The translations under genes were made by a program, and so were the position numbers. The notes under the pieces are model-generated. The model did not search any database. It had not been told where the DNA came from and saw nothing but the letters and a program-made list of their open reading frames with translations. A DNA stretch of 64,000 bases from NCBI RefSeq assembly GCF_000814475.1, contig NZ_JSVC01000010.1, positions 62,001 to 126,000 of the forward strand, written 5' to 3'. Of this stretch, positions 9,149 through 17,270 are shown piece by piece. Position 1 is the first letter of the stretch. Each line of letters starts with the position of its first letter. Source of the DNA: Flavihumibacter solisilvae. GTDB taxonomy: Bacteria > Bacteroidota > Bacteroidia > Chitinophagales > Chitinophagaceae.

Positions 9149-11374
9149 TCAGTTGCTGCTCACCAGGCGTGACGATAATTTTTCCAGTTCAATACTGATC
9201 TTGTTGATATACTCAAACTGATCAGCAAGAGTTTTAAGTTCAGATAACTTACGGCGGGTGGCAGTTTCAAGACTACCCGCTGCTAGTTCCCTGAGCCGTT
9301 GTTGCAATAACTGTTTAAGTTCCTCCCTGATTACAAAGTTTTCCTCGTCGTTTAAAATTGCATTTGCATCTTTACTTCCCTCAAGTAACCTGGCTGCATT
9401 TTCCAGGTGACCCAGTGATGCTTTAATGATCGGCTTGAATTTGTCGGAAGCATATTCTTCAGCCAGCCTCCTGTAAGAGGATAAGGTAGCGGTGTGTGAA
9501 ATGATCATATGGCAGGCTACTACCATCTGGTGAATGACCTGGCTTTTCTTCTGTTGTCTTCGCGGTTCGTTGAGCATCCGCTGAAAGGCGTCAGATAAGT
9601 TGGCAAGTTGTACAAACGCTTCTTTCCGGTGAAGTTTATAATCGAGGTTATTCAGGGGCTCCGCGATAAAAGGCTTCGAAATAAAACTGAAATATTTCGC
9701 CTGTGCTTCGATCGCGTTTTGCAGGAGCTCCTGGATCTGTTCATGTTCCCATCTTGGCGGAATGGCGAAAGTGGCAATGAAGGCAATCATTGACCCGGCA
9801 AAAGTATCGATCAGCCTGTCCCGTAATACTTCCGTGAAATCACCGGGTTTCAGGAAGTGGAAAGCGATAAGGACATAGACGGTCATGGCGACAACTGCCA
9901 CCATGTACTTTACCCGGAGCATGCTGTATGCTATGACCATCCCGATGATCATCAATCCGACAAGCGCCCGGTCGTCCCGGATCACCCAGAGGATGAGCGC
10001 ACCGACCACGGCCCCGGTAAATGTACCGGTAAGCCTTTCGATATTCCTTTGTTTCGTGAGACTATATGCAGGTTTAAGGATCACTATGATGGTGAGCAGG
10101 ATCCAGTAGCCGTGACCAAACGGAAGGATCTTTGATAAAAAATAACCTGCGACCAGTGAAAGGCTGACCCTGACGGAATGCCGGAAGATATTTGAGTTGA
10201 TGCTGAGGTTGTTTGCCAGCAGTTTCAGGTTGAATTCGGAAGGAGATACGAAACGCGAATAGTCTTCCCTTGATGAAGTGTCCGTTCCTATCTTTTTATC
10301 AAAACTGGTGTACCGGTGAAGCGCCTCGATGCGCCTGTAAAGGTCTTTCAGGCTGTCAAGGATGTGCCGGAGACTGATAAAGCCTTCGATATTACTGTCA
10401 TCCATAGACGAAGCCCTTACTTCGAGGAACCTGTTTTCAAGCGCTTTCAGTTCGCCCTCCAGTGCGGGATTGAGACGGGAACGCCTGCCTTCCTGTAATG
10501 CAAGCCCGGTTTCTTCAGCTTCAGTCGCAATTTTCAGGATAAATTCACGGAACGCAGGTAAGAGGGCGCTTTTATCCAGCATTTCGTGGAGGTGGCGATA
10601 GTCCTGCTGCGAAGTCATGATCCTTTCAAAAAGGTCCACACTGTCGAGGAAGATCATCATCAGGATCCGGCTCGTATGCGTTGATTCCCGGACGATGTCC
10701 CTTGTCTTGAACATCATTTCCCTGACAAGGTTTTGTTTGTTGTGAACCTGCACCTGCTGATCGAGCAAGGTCTTATAAGTCTGTTCGTAATCTACCGTAC
10801 TGTTATAAAAATCGGCGCGGGTTCGCAGGTAGGAAGCAGTCGAGATCAATGCATCCCCCAAAGCCTGCTGGAGTAATTTATACGGTCTCAACCTGTAAAG
10901 GGCCATACTAATAGCAAGGTAAAAGATCCCGCCGCCGCTTACCAGCAATGCATTCCGGAGAACCTGGAAACTGTCGTACCGTTCATCGATGCTCAGGATC
11001 ATCACCAGCAGTCCCGCCCCACCAACAGAATTTGCCCGGGTTCCATACACGCCGATGAAAGAACAGGCAAATCCCATTACGCCGATAAAGACAGCGAGCA
11101 GCCAGGGATAAGCAATGCTGAAACCAGTGAGCAGGGAGGCAAGAAAAATGAGGAGGATGGCAGCAACCATTCCATTGATCCGATGATGAATAGGGCCGGT
11201 ATTATCAGTAAGCGCCACGCACATGGCACCGAGCCCGAGTGCTATTCCTGCCTGCAGGTGACCCAGCCATGATGCCGTCAGCACAGGAATCATTACGCCT
11301 GCTGTTGTGCGGGTACCTTCCGATACATAATAACTGCTGCTGTACTTCTTATATTCCCTGATGTAATCGATCAT
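9149..11374 (-). CDS. FUSC-family integral membrane protein (YccS/YhfK-like)
   Basis: A 741-residue inner-membrane protein with two blocks of hydrophobic helices (about 20-165 and 395-525), each followed by a long helical cytoplasmic region, the duplicated layout of the fusaric-acid-resistance/aromatic-acid-exporter-like superfamily (AaeB, YccS). The second block carries FGHGYWILLTIIVILKPAYS, typical of FUSC repeats. Transport of aromatic or other organic acids is the family role, with the substrate unknown here. It begins 7 nt after the HD-PycTM gene on the same strand, so the two are very likely one transcript; it converges with the korA-like gene over a 5-nt gap. Confidence 0.8.
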   Translation of the reverse strand: MIDYIREYKKYSSSYYVSEGTRTTAGVMIPVLTASWLGHLQAGIALGLGAMCVALTDNTGPIHHRINGMVAAILLIFLASLLTGFSIAYPWLLAVFIGVMGFACSFIGVYGTRANSVGGAGLLVMILSIDERYDSFQVLRNALLVSGGGIFYLAISMALYRLRPYKLLQQALGDALISTASYLRTRADFYNSTVDYEQTYKTLLDQQVQVHNKQNLVREMMFKTRDIVRESTHTSRILMMIFLDSVDLFERIMTSQQDYRHLHEMLDKSALLPAFREFILKIATEAEETGLALQEGRRSRLNPALEGELKALENRFLEVRASSMDDSNIEGFISLRHILDSLKDLYRRIEALHRYTSFDKKIGTDTSSREDYSRFVSPSEFNLKLLANNLSINSNIFRHSVRVSLSLVAGYFLSKILPFGHGYWILLTIIVILKPAYSLTKQRNIERLTGTFTGAVVGALILWVIRDDRALVGLMIIGMVIAYSMLRVKYMVAVVAMTVYVLIAFHFLKPGDFTEVLRDRLIDTFAGSMIAFIATFAIPPRWEHEQIQELLQNAIEAQAKYFSFISKPFIAEPLNNLDYKLHRKEAFVQLANLSDAFQRMLNEPRRQQKKSQVIHQMVVACHMIISHTATLSSYRRLAEEYASDKFKPIIKASLGHLENAARLLEGSKDANAILNDEENFVIREELKQLLQQRLRELAAGSLETATRRKLSELKTLADQFEYINKISIELEKLSSRLVSSN

Positions 11375-11381
11375 GCGCCTT

Positions 11382-12629
11382 TTACTTCATACCCATAAAG
11401 CTTGCGATGCCAAAAGAAATGACTGCTATAATCAGGCCGAACATAAAAATATTATAGGACAGCCTGAGGAAATGGTATTTGCGGGCAAGCACTTTTCCGA
11501 GGTAATAAATATCCTTGATCATACTGCCATAGAGATACTCCCTGTCATTCATCATTTCCTTCATGCCCCATTCATAGTCGTTGAGATTCATTTTAAAGAA
11601 GTTGCCGAAGAAAAGGAGATTGACTTTTTTCTCCCTGATATCCTCTTCTGTAAATACACCCTTTGTTACATTGGGCCTGGTGGCCATGATGGCAAAGACA
11701 ACTGCGAGCAGGCAAACGCAGGAAAGGATGATTGTGGGAATGATGAATTGCGGGTAATACTGAAGTTTACCGATCAGCACTGACACCAGGATGGAAAGTA
11801 CGATGGTATTTACGGAGATCATGATATTTGCCTTACTGTCGGCCATCTGGCTAAGGCTGACATGGTTATCGCTCATAATGCGGAACATGGTGGCGATACC
11901 TCTTTCCGTACGGTTGAGTTTGTCTTTTTCCCGCTTTGCTTTTTCTTTCAGGTGAATGGGCTGTTCGACTTCGGGCAGCGGTTCGGATTCTTCAATTTCG
12001 GGTTCGTGTTTTTCAATAATTTCTTCACGGTTGCCCTTATCTTTTTCCATCAGTTCTTTCAGGTGCCTGTCCTGGACAGGCTGCAGGTGCTCCCGGCCAA
12101 AGGAGGTGAAAAAATGATGTTGCTGAAGAAAGCGGATGTTCAATTTCCGCCAGGTCTTTTTACTGATATCTTTTCCGAAAGCTACATTCAGTTCTTTCCG
12201 CAGCAATTTATTTTCTTTTTCGAACTGGTCAGAACCCAGGTGATAAAGGTCTGAGTCGCACAGGATCTCTTCAATAATGGTGTTGGGAGATTGTGGCATC
12301 CGGGTAGCCATGATACAACCCTTAACACTGCTGATGAGAGATTCGTCAACATGCCTTGCTTTCAGAAACTCACCTGCGATCTGGACACTTACACTCTCAT
12401 GGCCTTCATATTGACGGCTATAACCGGTATCATGAAACCAGGCAGCCAGCAACAAGGCAGTATGTTCCTGTTCGCTCAACGAATAATTCGCTGCGATAGT
12501 TCCGGCAGCAGCTACGACTGCGAGTGTGTGGTGCAGATCATGAAAATGATAAGCAGCAGGCACCTGCTCGGAAAATAACTGCGTAACATACTGTTCGGCT
12601 GATGTTATCAGTGAGTCATTAGTTGGCAT
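11382..12629 (-). CDS. HD phosphohydrolase fused to PycTM-type membrane effector domain
   Basis: A 415-residue two-domain protein. Residues 20-190 are an HD-type metal phosphohydrolase: HDLHH 30-34, FHD 65-67, H77 and D125/D127 are the candidate metal ligands. A charged linker (190-245, rich in E and K) leads to a membrane domain with three hydrophobic helices (about 268-287, 294-314, 393-412). SLSQMADSKANIMISVNTIV (258-277) is the hallmark segment of the Pfam PycTM domain, found in effectors of Pycsar cyclic-pyrimidine anti-phage systems. No cyclase gene is within reach. The HD part may degrade or sense the nucleotide that gates the membrane part (inference). It is followed, 7 nt on, by a FUSC membrane gene. 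Confidence 0.82.
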   Translation of the reverse strand: MPTNDSLITSAEQYVTQLFSEQVPAAYHFHDLHHTLAVVAAAGTIAANYSLSEQEHTALLLAAWFHDTGYSRQYEGHESVSVQIAGEFLKARHVDESLISSVKGCIMATRMPQSPNTIIEEILCDSDLYHLGSDQFEKENKLLRKELNVAFGKDISKKTWRKLNIRFLQQHHFFTSFGREHLQPVQDRHLKELMEKDKGNREEIIEKHEPEIEESEPLPEVEQPIHLKEKAKREKDKLNRTERGIATMFRIMSDNHVSLSQMADSKANIMISVNTIVLSILVSVLIGKLQYYPQFIIPTIILSCVCLLAVVFAIMATRPNVTKGVFTEEDIREKKVNLLFFGNFFKMNLNDYEWGMKEMMNDREYLYGSMIKDIYYLGKVLARKYHFLRLSYNIFMFGLIIAVISFGIASFMGMK

Positions 12630-12739
12630 CCCACCTGTTTATGAATCTAAATTAACTCATATTGGGACATTCACCACAGTTCATATTTTTCCCGCATATA
12701 TACAATTCAAATTGGTTGTCAATAGTTAACTTGCAGTGT

Positions 12740-13573
12740 ATGAGGTATTCAGTTCTGTTCACCCTCATGGCGGTGATCGCAACAACGTTCGAAAGCTGTG
12801 ACAGAATGGTTTCCTTGTCGTTCGATCCCGGCATACCTGGTTACACTCAGAGTCCCGACAGAACCATACTTCTTAAAAAAGCCCTGCGGGAAATATCGGG
12901 AATTCATGACCTGAATGAAACTGAACTGCTGGGAATAAACGATGAGGACGGCACCCTGTTTTTCATTAATAAAGTAACCGGCAGGTTCCGTGAGCAGACA
13001 TTCGGAAAGCAAGGCGATTATGAAGACCTGGCCATTACTCCCTATGGGTATTATATACTCGCCAGCAACGGTGACCTTCATCATGTGGACAGGAGCAGCG
13101 GAAAAGAGACTGCAGTTTACAGCCGGTCATTTCCGAAGTTCGTAGAGTTTGAGAGTCTTTGCTATGATGAAAAACATGACCAGTTGCTGCTCATCTGTAA
13201 GTCCTGTGGCCCGAATGATCCTTACATCAATGCATGGCGGTTTGATCCGAAAACGAACAGCTTTGATCCGAATCCGGTGTTCTCTATTCCGTGGACAGAA
13301 ATAAGAAAAAAAGGAAAGGATGACACAATTGAATGTCTTCCTTCTGCTGCGGCCATTCATCCCGTAACAGGCAGGTTGTTCATTATTGCTTCGATGGGAA
13401 AGGTAATGCTGCAGAGCACTGTTAGTGGCGAACTTGAAGCAGTCTATGGCATTAACCCGGATATTTTCCAGCAACCGGAAGGCTTGTGTTTCGCACCCGA
13501 TGGTGATATGTACATCACCAATGAAGGCAGGCAGTCCAAGGCAAGTTTACTATACTATCCATATAAGAGATAA
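12740..13573 (+). CDS. Lipoprotein with SdiA-regulated (YjiK-like) beta-propeller fold
   Basis: A 277-residue predicted lipoprotein. The frame is open further upstream, but the ATG at 12740 gives a clean signal (MRYSVLFTLMAVIATTFESC) with a candidate lipidated cysteine at 20. The rest shows propeller-like blades: LNETELLGINDEDGTLFFIN, QGDYEDLAIT, FPKFVEFESLCYDE, PEGLCFAPDGDMYITNEG. These resemble the SdiA-regulated/YjiK family, whose molecular role is unknown. The stop codon touches the ATG of the next gene, a phosphoesterase-barrel fusion, so the two are co-expressed. A TAACTTGC sequence 8 nt before the ATG may be a variant -7 box. Confidence 0.72.
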   Translation: MRYSVLFTLMAVIATTFESCDRMVSLSFDPGIPGYTQSPDRTILLKKALREISGIHDLNETELLGINDEDGTLFFINKVTGRFREQTFGKQGDYEDLAITPYGYYILASNGDLHHVDRSSGKETAVYSRSFPKFVEFESLCYDEKHDQLLLICKSCGPNDPYINAWRFDPKTNSFDPNPVFSIPWTEIRKKGKDDTIECLPSAAAIHPVTGRLFIIASMGKVMLQSTVSGELEAVYGINPDIFQQPEGLCFAPDGDMYITNEGRQSKASLLYYPYKR

Positions 13574-16500
13574 ATGAAAACCTACCGCGGGATATTTTAC
13601 CTACTGGCTGTTCTGCTGGCAGGAGAGCGTGCCGGTGCACAAAGTGATTCCATAAAATCAAGGATCATACTGGTTGGCGATGCCGGTGAGCTGACTAAAG
13701 GCAAGCATCCAGTGATGGAAGCTGTTTCCAAACTTAACCAGGGTGGAAAAGGAGTGGCGGTCGACCGCACCACGTTGTTTTTCCTTGGCGACAATATTTA
13801 CCCGGTTGGTCTGCCCGACCCGGGCACATCGAATTACCAGAAAAAATATGAGCTGCTGCAACTGCAATGGCAGAAAGGGAAGCTGGCGGCGGGCAACCTG
13901 GTCTTTATACCGGGTAACCACGACTGGGCCAAGGGCCGGCCATCTGGTTGGCGGCAGGTCACAAGGCAGGCAATTGTTGTGAACAGCAATCCCGACAGCA
14001 GCATCAGGTTCCTTCCAGAGTATGGCTGCCCGGGCCCTGAAGAAGTGGCATTAAGCAGCGATGTAACAGCCGTTATAGTAGATAGCCAATGGTGGTTGCA
14101 GCAGGATGGACGTCCGGGTGAAAGCAGCGATTGCGATTGCAAATCAGAAGAGGAGTTGTTGCTGAGGCTGAAAGACATCGTTTACCGCAACCGGAATAAA
14201 CTATTGTTGTTCATTACCCACCATCCATTTTTATCGGAAGGAATTCACGGCGGTTACTTTACGTTTAAGCAGCACATCTTTCCACTGACAGATGTTAAGC
14301 CGGGATTGTTTGTTCCACTACCGGTTATCGGTTCGCTTTATCCCATTGTCAGGGGTGGATTCGGAAATATCCAGGACCTCAAACATCCACGTTATAAAAG
14401 CCTGATAAACGGAATTGATTCAATACTTGATGATCATCCGTATTGTATCAGGATAGCCGGCCATGAACATGGGTTACAACACCTGGAGAAAAATGGCCAT
14501 CACTATATCGTGAGCGGATCGGGTGCAAAGGTCACCAGGCTTCATAATGGTCCATACACTAAATTTCAGCAGGAAAGCCTGGGGTATGCGACATTGGATG
14601 TACTTGTCAATGGATCAGTTGAGTTGAAATACCTTGGCGTGAACAGTGATAATGGAAATAAGGAACTTTACTCAACGGTTTTGCCCAGGTTCCAGCCAGT
14701 TGCAGATGCAGGCGCCGTTGAAAAACGGCCGGACTTTCCCGATTCAGTAACCGCAATTGCGGCTTCCCGGTATAAAGCGGGCTCCTTCAAGAAATGGTTG
14801 CTTGGAAGCAACTACCGGCCGGAATGGACAACGCCGGTGAGGGTTCCTGTCCTTGACATTACGAATTACCTGGGTGGGTTAACACCAACCCGAAGAGGCG
14901 GTGGACTGCAATCCCGTTCACTGCGATTTGAAGACAAATCCGGAAAAGAATATGTGATACGCAGCATTGAAAAATTTCCTGACAAAACCCTGCCGGAAGA
15001 ATTGCGGGAGACTTTTGTAAAAGATGCTGTGGTAGATGGCATCAGTGCTTCTTATCCTTATGCCGCGCTATCTGTACCCGCTATGGCTGATGCGGCAGGT
15101 GTTCCTCATATGACGCCCAGGTTGGTATTCCTGCCTGACGATCCGGCGCTGGCACAGTACCGCCCTGATTTCGCAAATGCTTTATACCTGTTCGAACCAC
15201 GTGACCCCGACAGTGTTGCAAAAAGTACAAGCACGATTAAACTGGCAGAGAACCTGCAGAAAGACAACGACAACCAGGTTGACCAGAAAGCGGTGCTCAG
15301 GGCAAGATTACTGGACATGTTCATGATGGACTTTGACCGACATGAAGACCAATGGCGATGGGGCAACATTTCAACTAAGGAGGGAAAGAGCTACTACCCG
15401 ATCCCGCGCGACCGTGACCAGGCTTTCTTCATGAGTGAAGGAGTATTACCCTCGGTGATCCGCAAACCCTGGATCCTGCCGAAGTTCCAGGGCTTCAGGC
15501 CGAAGGCCATCAATATCAACACATTTAATTTCAACGCGCGTTATTTTGACCGGATGTTCTTGACCGAACCGGATGAAGACGATTGGAAAAAAGCGATTGC
15601 CGTTTTTGTTCCGACGATGACCGATTCTGTAATTGCAACCGCCTTGAATCAACAACCTTCAGCTATTCGCAATCAACATGCTGTGTCTATAGTGGAAACG
15701 CTGAAAAAAAGAAGGGCGACACTTCCTGATGAGGCCCTTCAGTATTATCGGTTCCTGTCAAAGACGGTTGATATACCGGGTTCGGATAAGCGGGAATGGT
15801 TCGACCTGGAATGGAGGGATGACGGCAGTCTTGCAGTGAAGGTTTATAAAATAAACCGTTCCGGGAAGCGGTCCGACAAATTGTACGACAGGATCTTTGA
15901 TCCCTCATTAACCCGCGAGCTCAGGTTATACGGCATGAATGGGGATGATGTTTTCAACCTGCACGGGAATGCAAAACGCAGCCCGCTGATACGCATCATC
16001 GGTGGTGTCGGAAAAGACACATTAACTGCGGACCAGAAGGGAGTATCCGCCGGAAAAATAAAGTGGTATGACCTGGCGACAGAGCAGAATGTGAAGACCG
16101 GTGAAGGGAAATTCAGGAAAAAGTTCTCTGACGACCCTGCTGTGAACAGTTATGAGCGCCGCAGTTTCAAGTACAATATCACTGCCCCACTCCTTTCTGT
16201 TGCATACAACCCGGATGACGGTGTATTTCTTGGTGCGGGTGTGGTGTCGACAAGACATCGTTTCAGGAAAGATCCATTTCACATCAAACAGCAATTCACC
16301 GCGAACTATGCCATTGCTACAGGCGCATATAATTTCCGTTACCAGCTGGATGTAACGGAGCTGGTACCTTTGCCAATCGGGAACCTGAAAAATCTTGATC
16401 TCCGGTTCATTGCTAATCTAAAGGCACCGAACTATACCCAGAACTTCTTTGGCTTCGGTAATGAAACTGAATTCCCGAATGAAGGCGACAAGAAGATCTC

Positions 16501-17257
16501 TTACTACCGCGCGAGGTTCAGTCTTGCCGAAATGGGCGCATTGGTGAGGGCGAAGCCGGTCAACAATTTGTCGATATTGACAGGGCCGTTATTTCAACAC
16601 TTCTGGATTGACAAGGATGATGAAAAGAACGAAGAGAAATTTATAACCGATCCAGCCAGCGGTATCAACCAGGAGACGCTGTACGAACCAAAAACTTATT
16701 TTGGCTGGCAATTACAGGCAGTTGTAGATAACAGGAACAGTGTGATCATGCCATCACGCGGTTTTTATTGGAATACATTCTCAAGGTGGGTGGAAGGCAT
16801 TTCTGATCATGCATATGCGTTCAAGCAGGCGCAGACAGACCTTTCCTTCTATACGAGTTTCAGCGCGAGGGCGAATGTAGTGGTTGCTGTAAGGGTCGGT
16901 GGTGGCGTGAACAGCGGGAGCTATGAATTCTTCCAGGCACAATACCTGGGTGTATCTGACAACCTGCGGGGCTTCCGCAAATACCGGTTTGCGGGCAAGC
17001 AAATGGTATTCAATAATATCGACCTGCGGTTGAAACTTGGGGAAATCAAAGGTTATATACTCCCGGCAACTGCCGGCCTCGTATTCTTCAATGATATAGG
17101 CCGGGTATGGATCCCCGGGGAAAAATCAGGACTCTGGCACGATGGCTTTGGAGGTGGAATATGGATGGCTCCTGCAGGCAAATATGTTTTCACGGCCTGT
17201 TATTCACATAGCAGCGATGGAGGATTCCCATTTATCTCTCTTGGATTTCAATTTTAG
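13574..17257 (+). CDS. Phosphoesterase / kinase-like / outer-membrane barrel fusion
   Basis: A 1227-residue exported protein with a signal peptide ending near residue 22 (AGAQ). Residues 28-330 are a calcineurin-type metallophosphoesterase with all metal motifs: GDAG 35-38, GDN 72-74, GNHD 114-117, THH 215-217, GHEHG 296-300. Residues about 430-700 contain LRFEDKSGKEYVIRSIEK, DMFMMDFDRHEDQWRWGN (581-598) and YPIPRDRDQAFF (608-619), resembling the catalytic and metal-binding loops of HipA/Fam20-type kinase folds (inference). Residues about 860-1227 look like a BamA/D15 beta-barrel ending in aromatic FISLGFQF. The enzyme parts would thus be held at the outer membrane. Start follows the previous stop directly. 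Confidence 0.82.
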   Translation: MKTYRGIFYLLAVLLAGERAGAQSDSIKSRIILVGDAGELTKGKHPVMEAVSKLNQGGKGVAVDRTTLFFLGDNIYPVGLPDPGTSNYQKKYELLQLQWQKGKLAAGNLVFIPGNHDWAKGRPSGWRQVTRQAIVVNSNPDSSIRFLPEYGCPGPEEVALSSDVTAVIVDSQWWLQQDGRPGESSDCDCKSEEELLLRLKDIVYRNRNKLLLFITHHPFLSEGIHGGYFTFKQHIFPLTDVKPGLFVPLPVIGSLYPIVRGGFGNIQDLKHPRYKSLINGIDSILDDHPYCIRIAGHEHGLQHLEKNGHHYIVSGSGAKVTRLHNGPYTKFQQESLGYATLDVLVNGSVELKYLGVNSDNGNKELYSTVLPRFQPVADAGAVEKRPDFPDSVTAIAASRYKAGSFKKWLLGSNYRPEWTTPVRVPVLDITNYLGGLTPTRRGGGLQSRSLRFEDKSGKEYVIRSIEKFPDKTLPEELRETFVKDAVVDGISASYPYAALSVPAMADAAGVPHMTPRLVFLPDDPALAQYRPDFANALYLFEPRDPDSVAKSTSTIKLAENLQKDNDNQVDQKAVLRARLLDMFMMDFDRHEDQWRWGNISTKEGKSYYPIPRDRDQAFFMSEGVLPSVIRKPWILPKFQGFRPKAININTFNFNARYFDRMFLTEPDEDDWKKAIAVFVPTMTDSVIATALNQQPSAIRNQHAVSIVETLKKRRATLPDEALQYYRFLSKTVDIPGSDKREWFDLEWRDDGSLAVKVYKINRSGKRSDKLYDRIFDPSLTRELRLYGMNGDDVFNLHGNAKRSPLIRIIGGVGKDTLTADQKGVSAGKIKWYDLATEQNVKTGEGKFRKKFSDDPAVNSYERRSFKYNITAPLLSVAYNPDDGVFLGAGVVSTRHRFRKDPFHIKQQFTANYAIATGAYNFRYQLDVTELVPLPIGNLKNLDLRFIANLKAPNYTQNFFGFGNETEFPNEGDKKISYYRARFSLAEMGALVRAKPVNNLSILTGPLFQHFWIDKDDEKNEEKFITDPASGINQETLYEPKTYFGWQLQAVVDNRNSVIMPSRGFYWNTFSRWVEGISDHAYAFKQAQTDLSFYTSFSARANVVVAVRVGGGVNSGSYEFFQAQYLGVSDNLRGFRKYRFAGKQMVFNNIDLRLKLGEIKGYILPATAGLVFFNDIGRVWIPGEKSGLWHDGFGGGIWMAPAGKYVFTACYSHSSDGGFPFISLGFQF

Positions 17258-17270
17258 GTCGAACTGCCGA

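Noticed and set aside
12662-12739. 26-codon N-terminal extension of the YjiK-like lipoprotein
   Set aside because: It would bury the lipoprotein signal; the ATG at 12740 gives a proper signal sequence.
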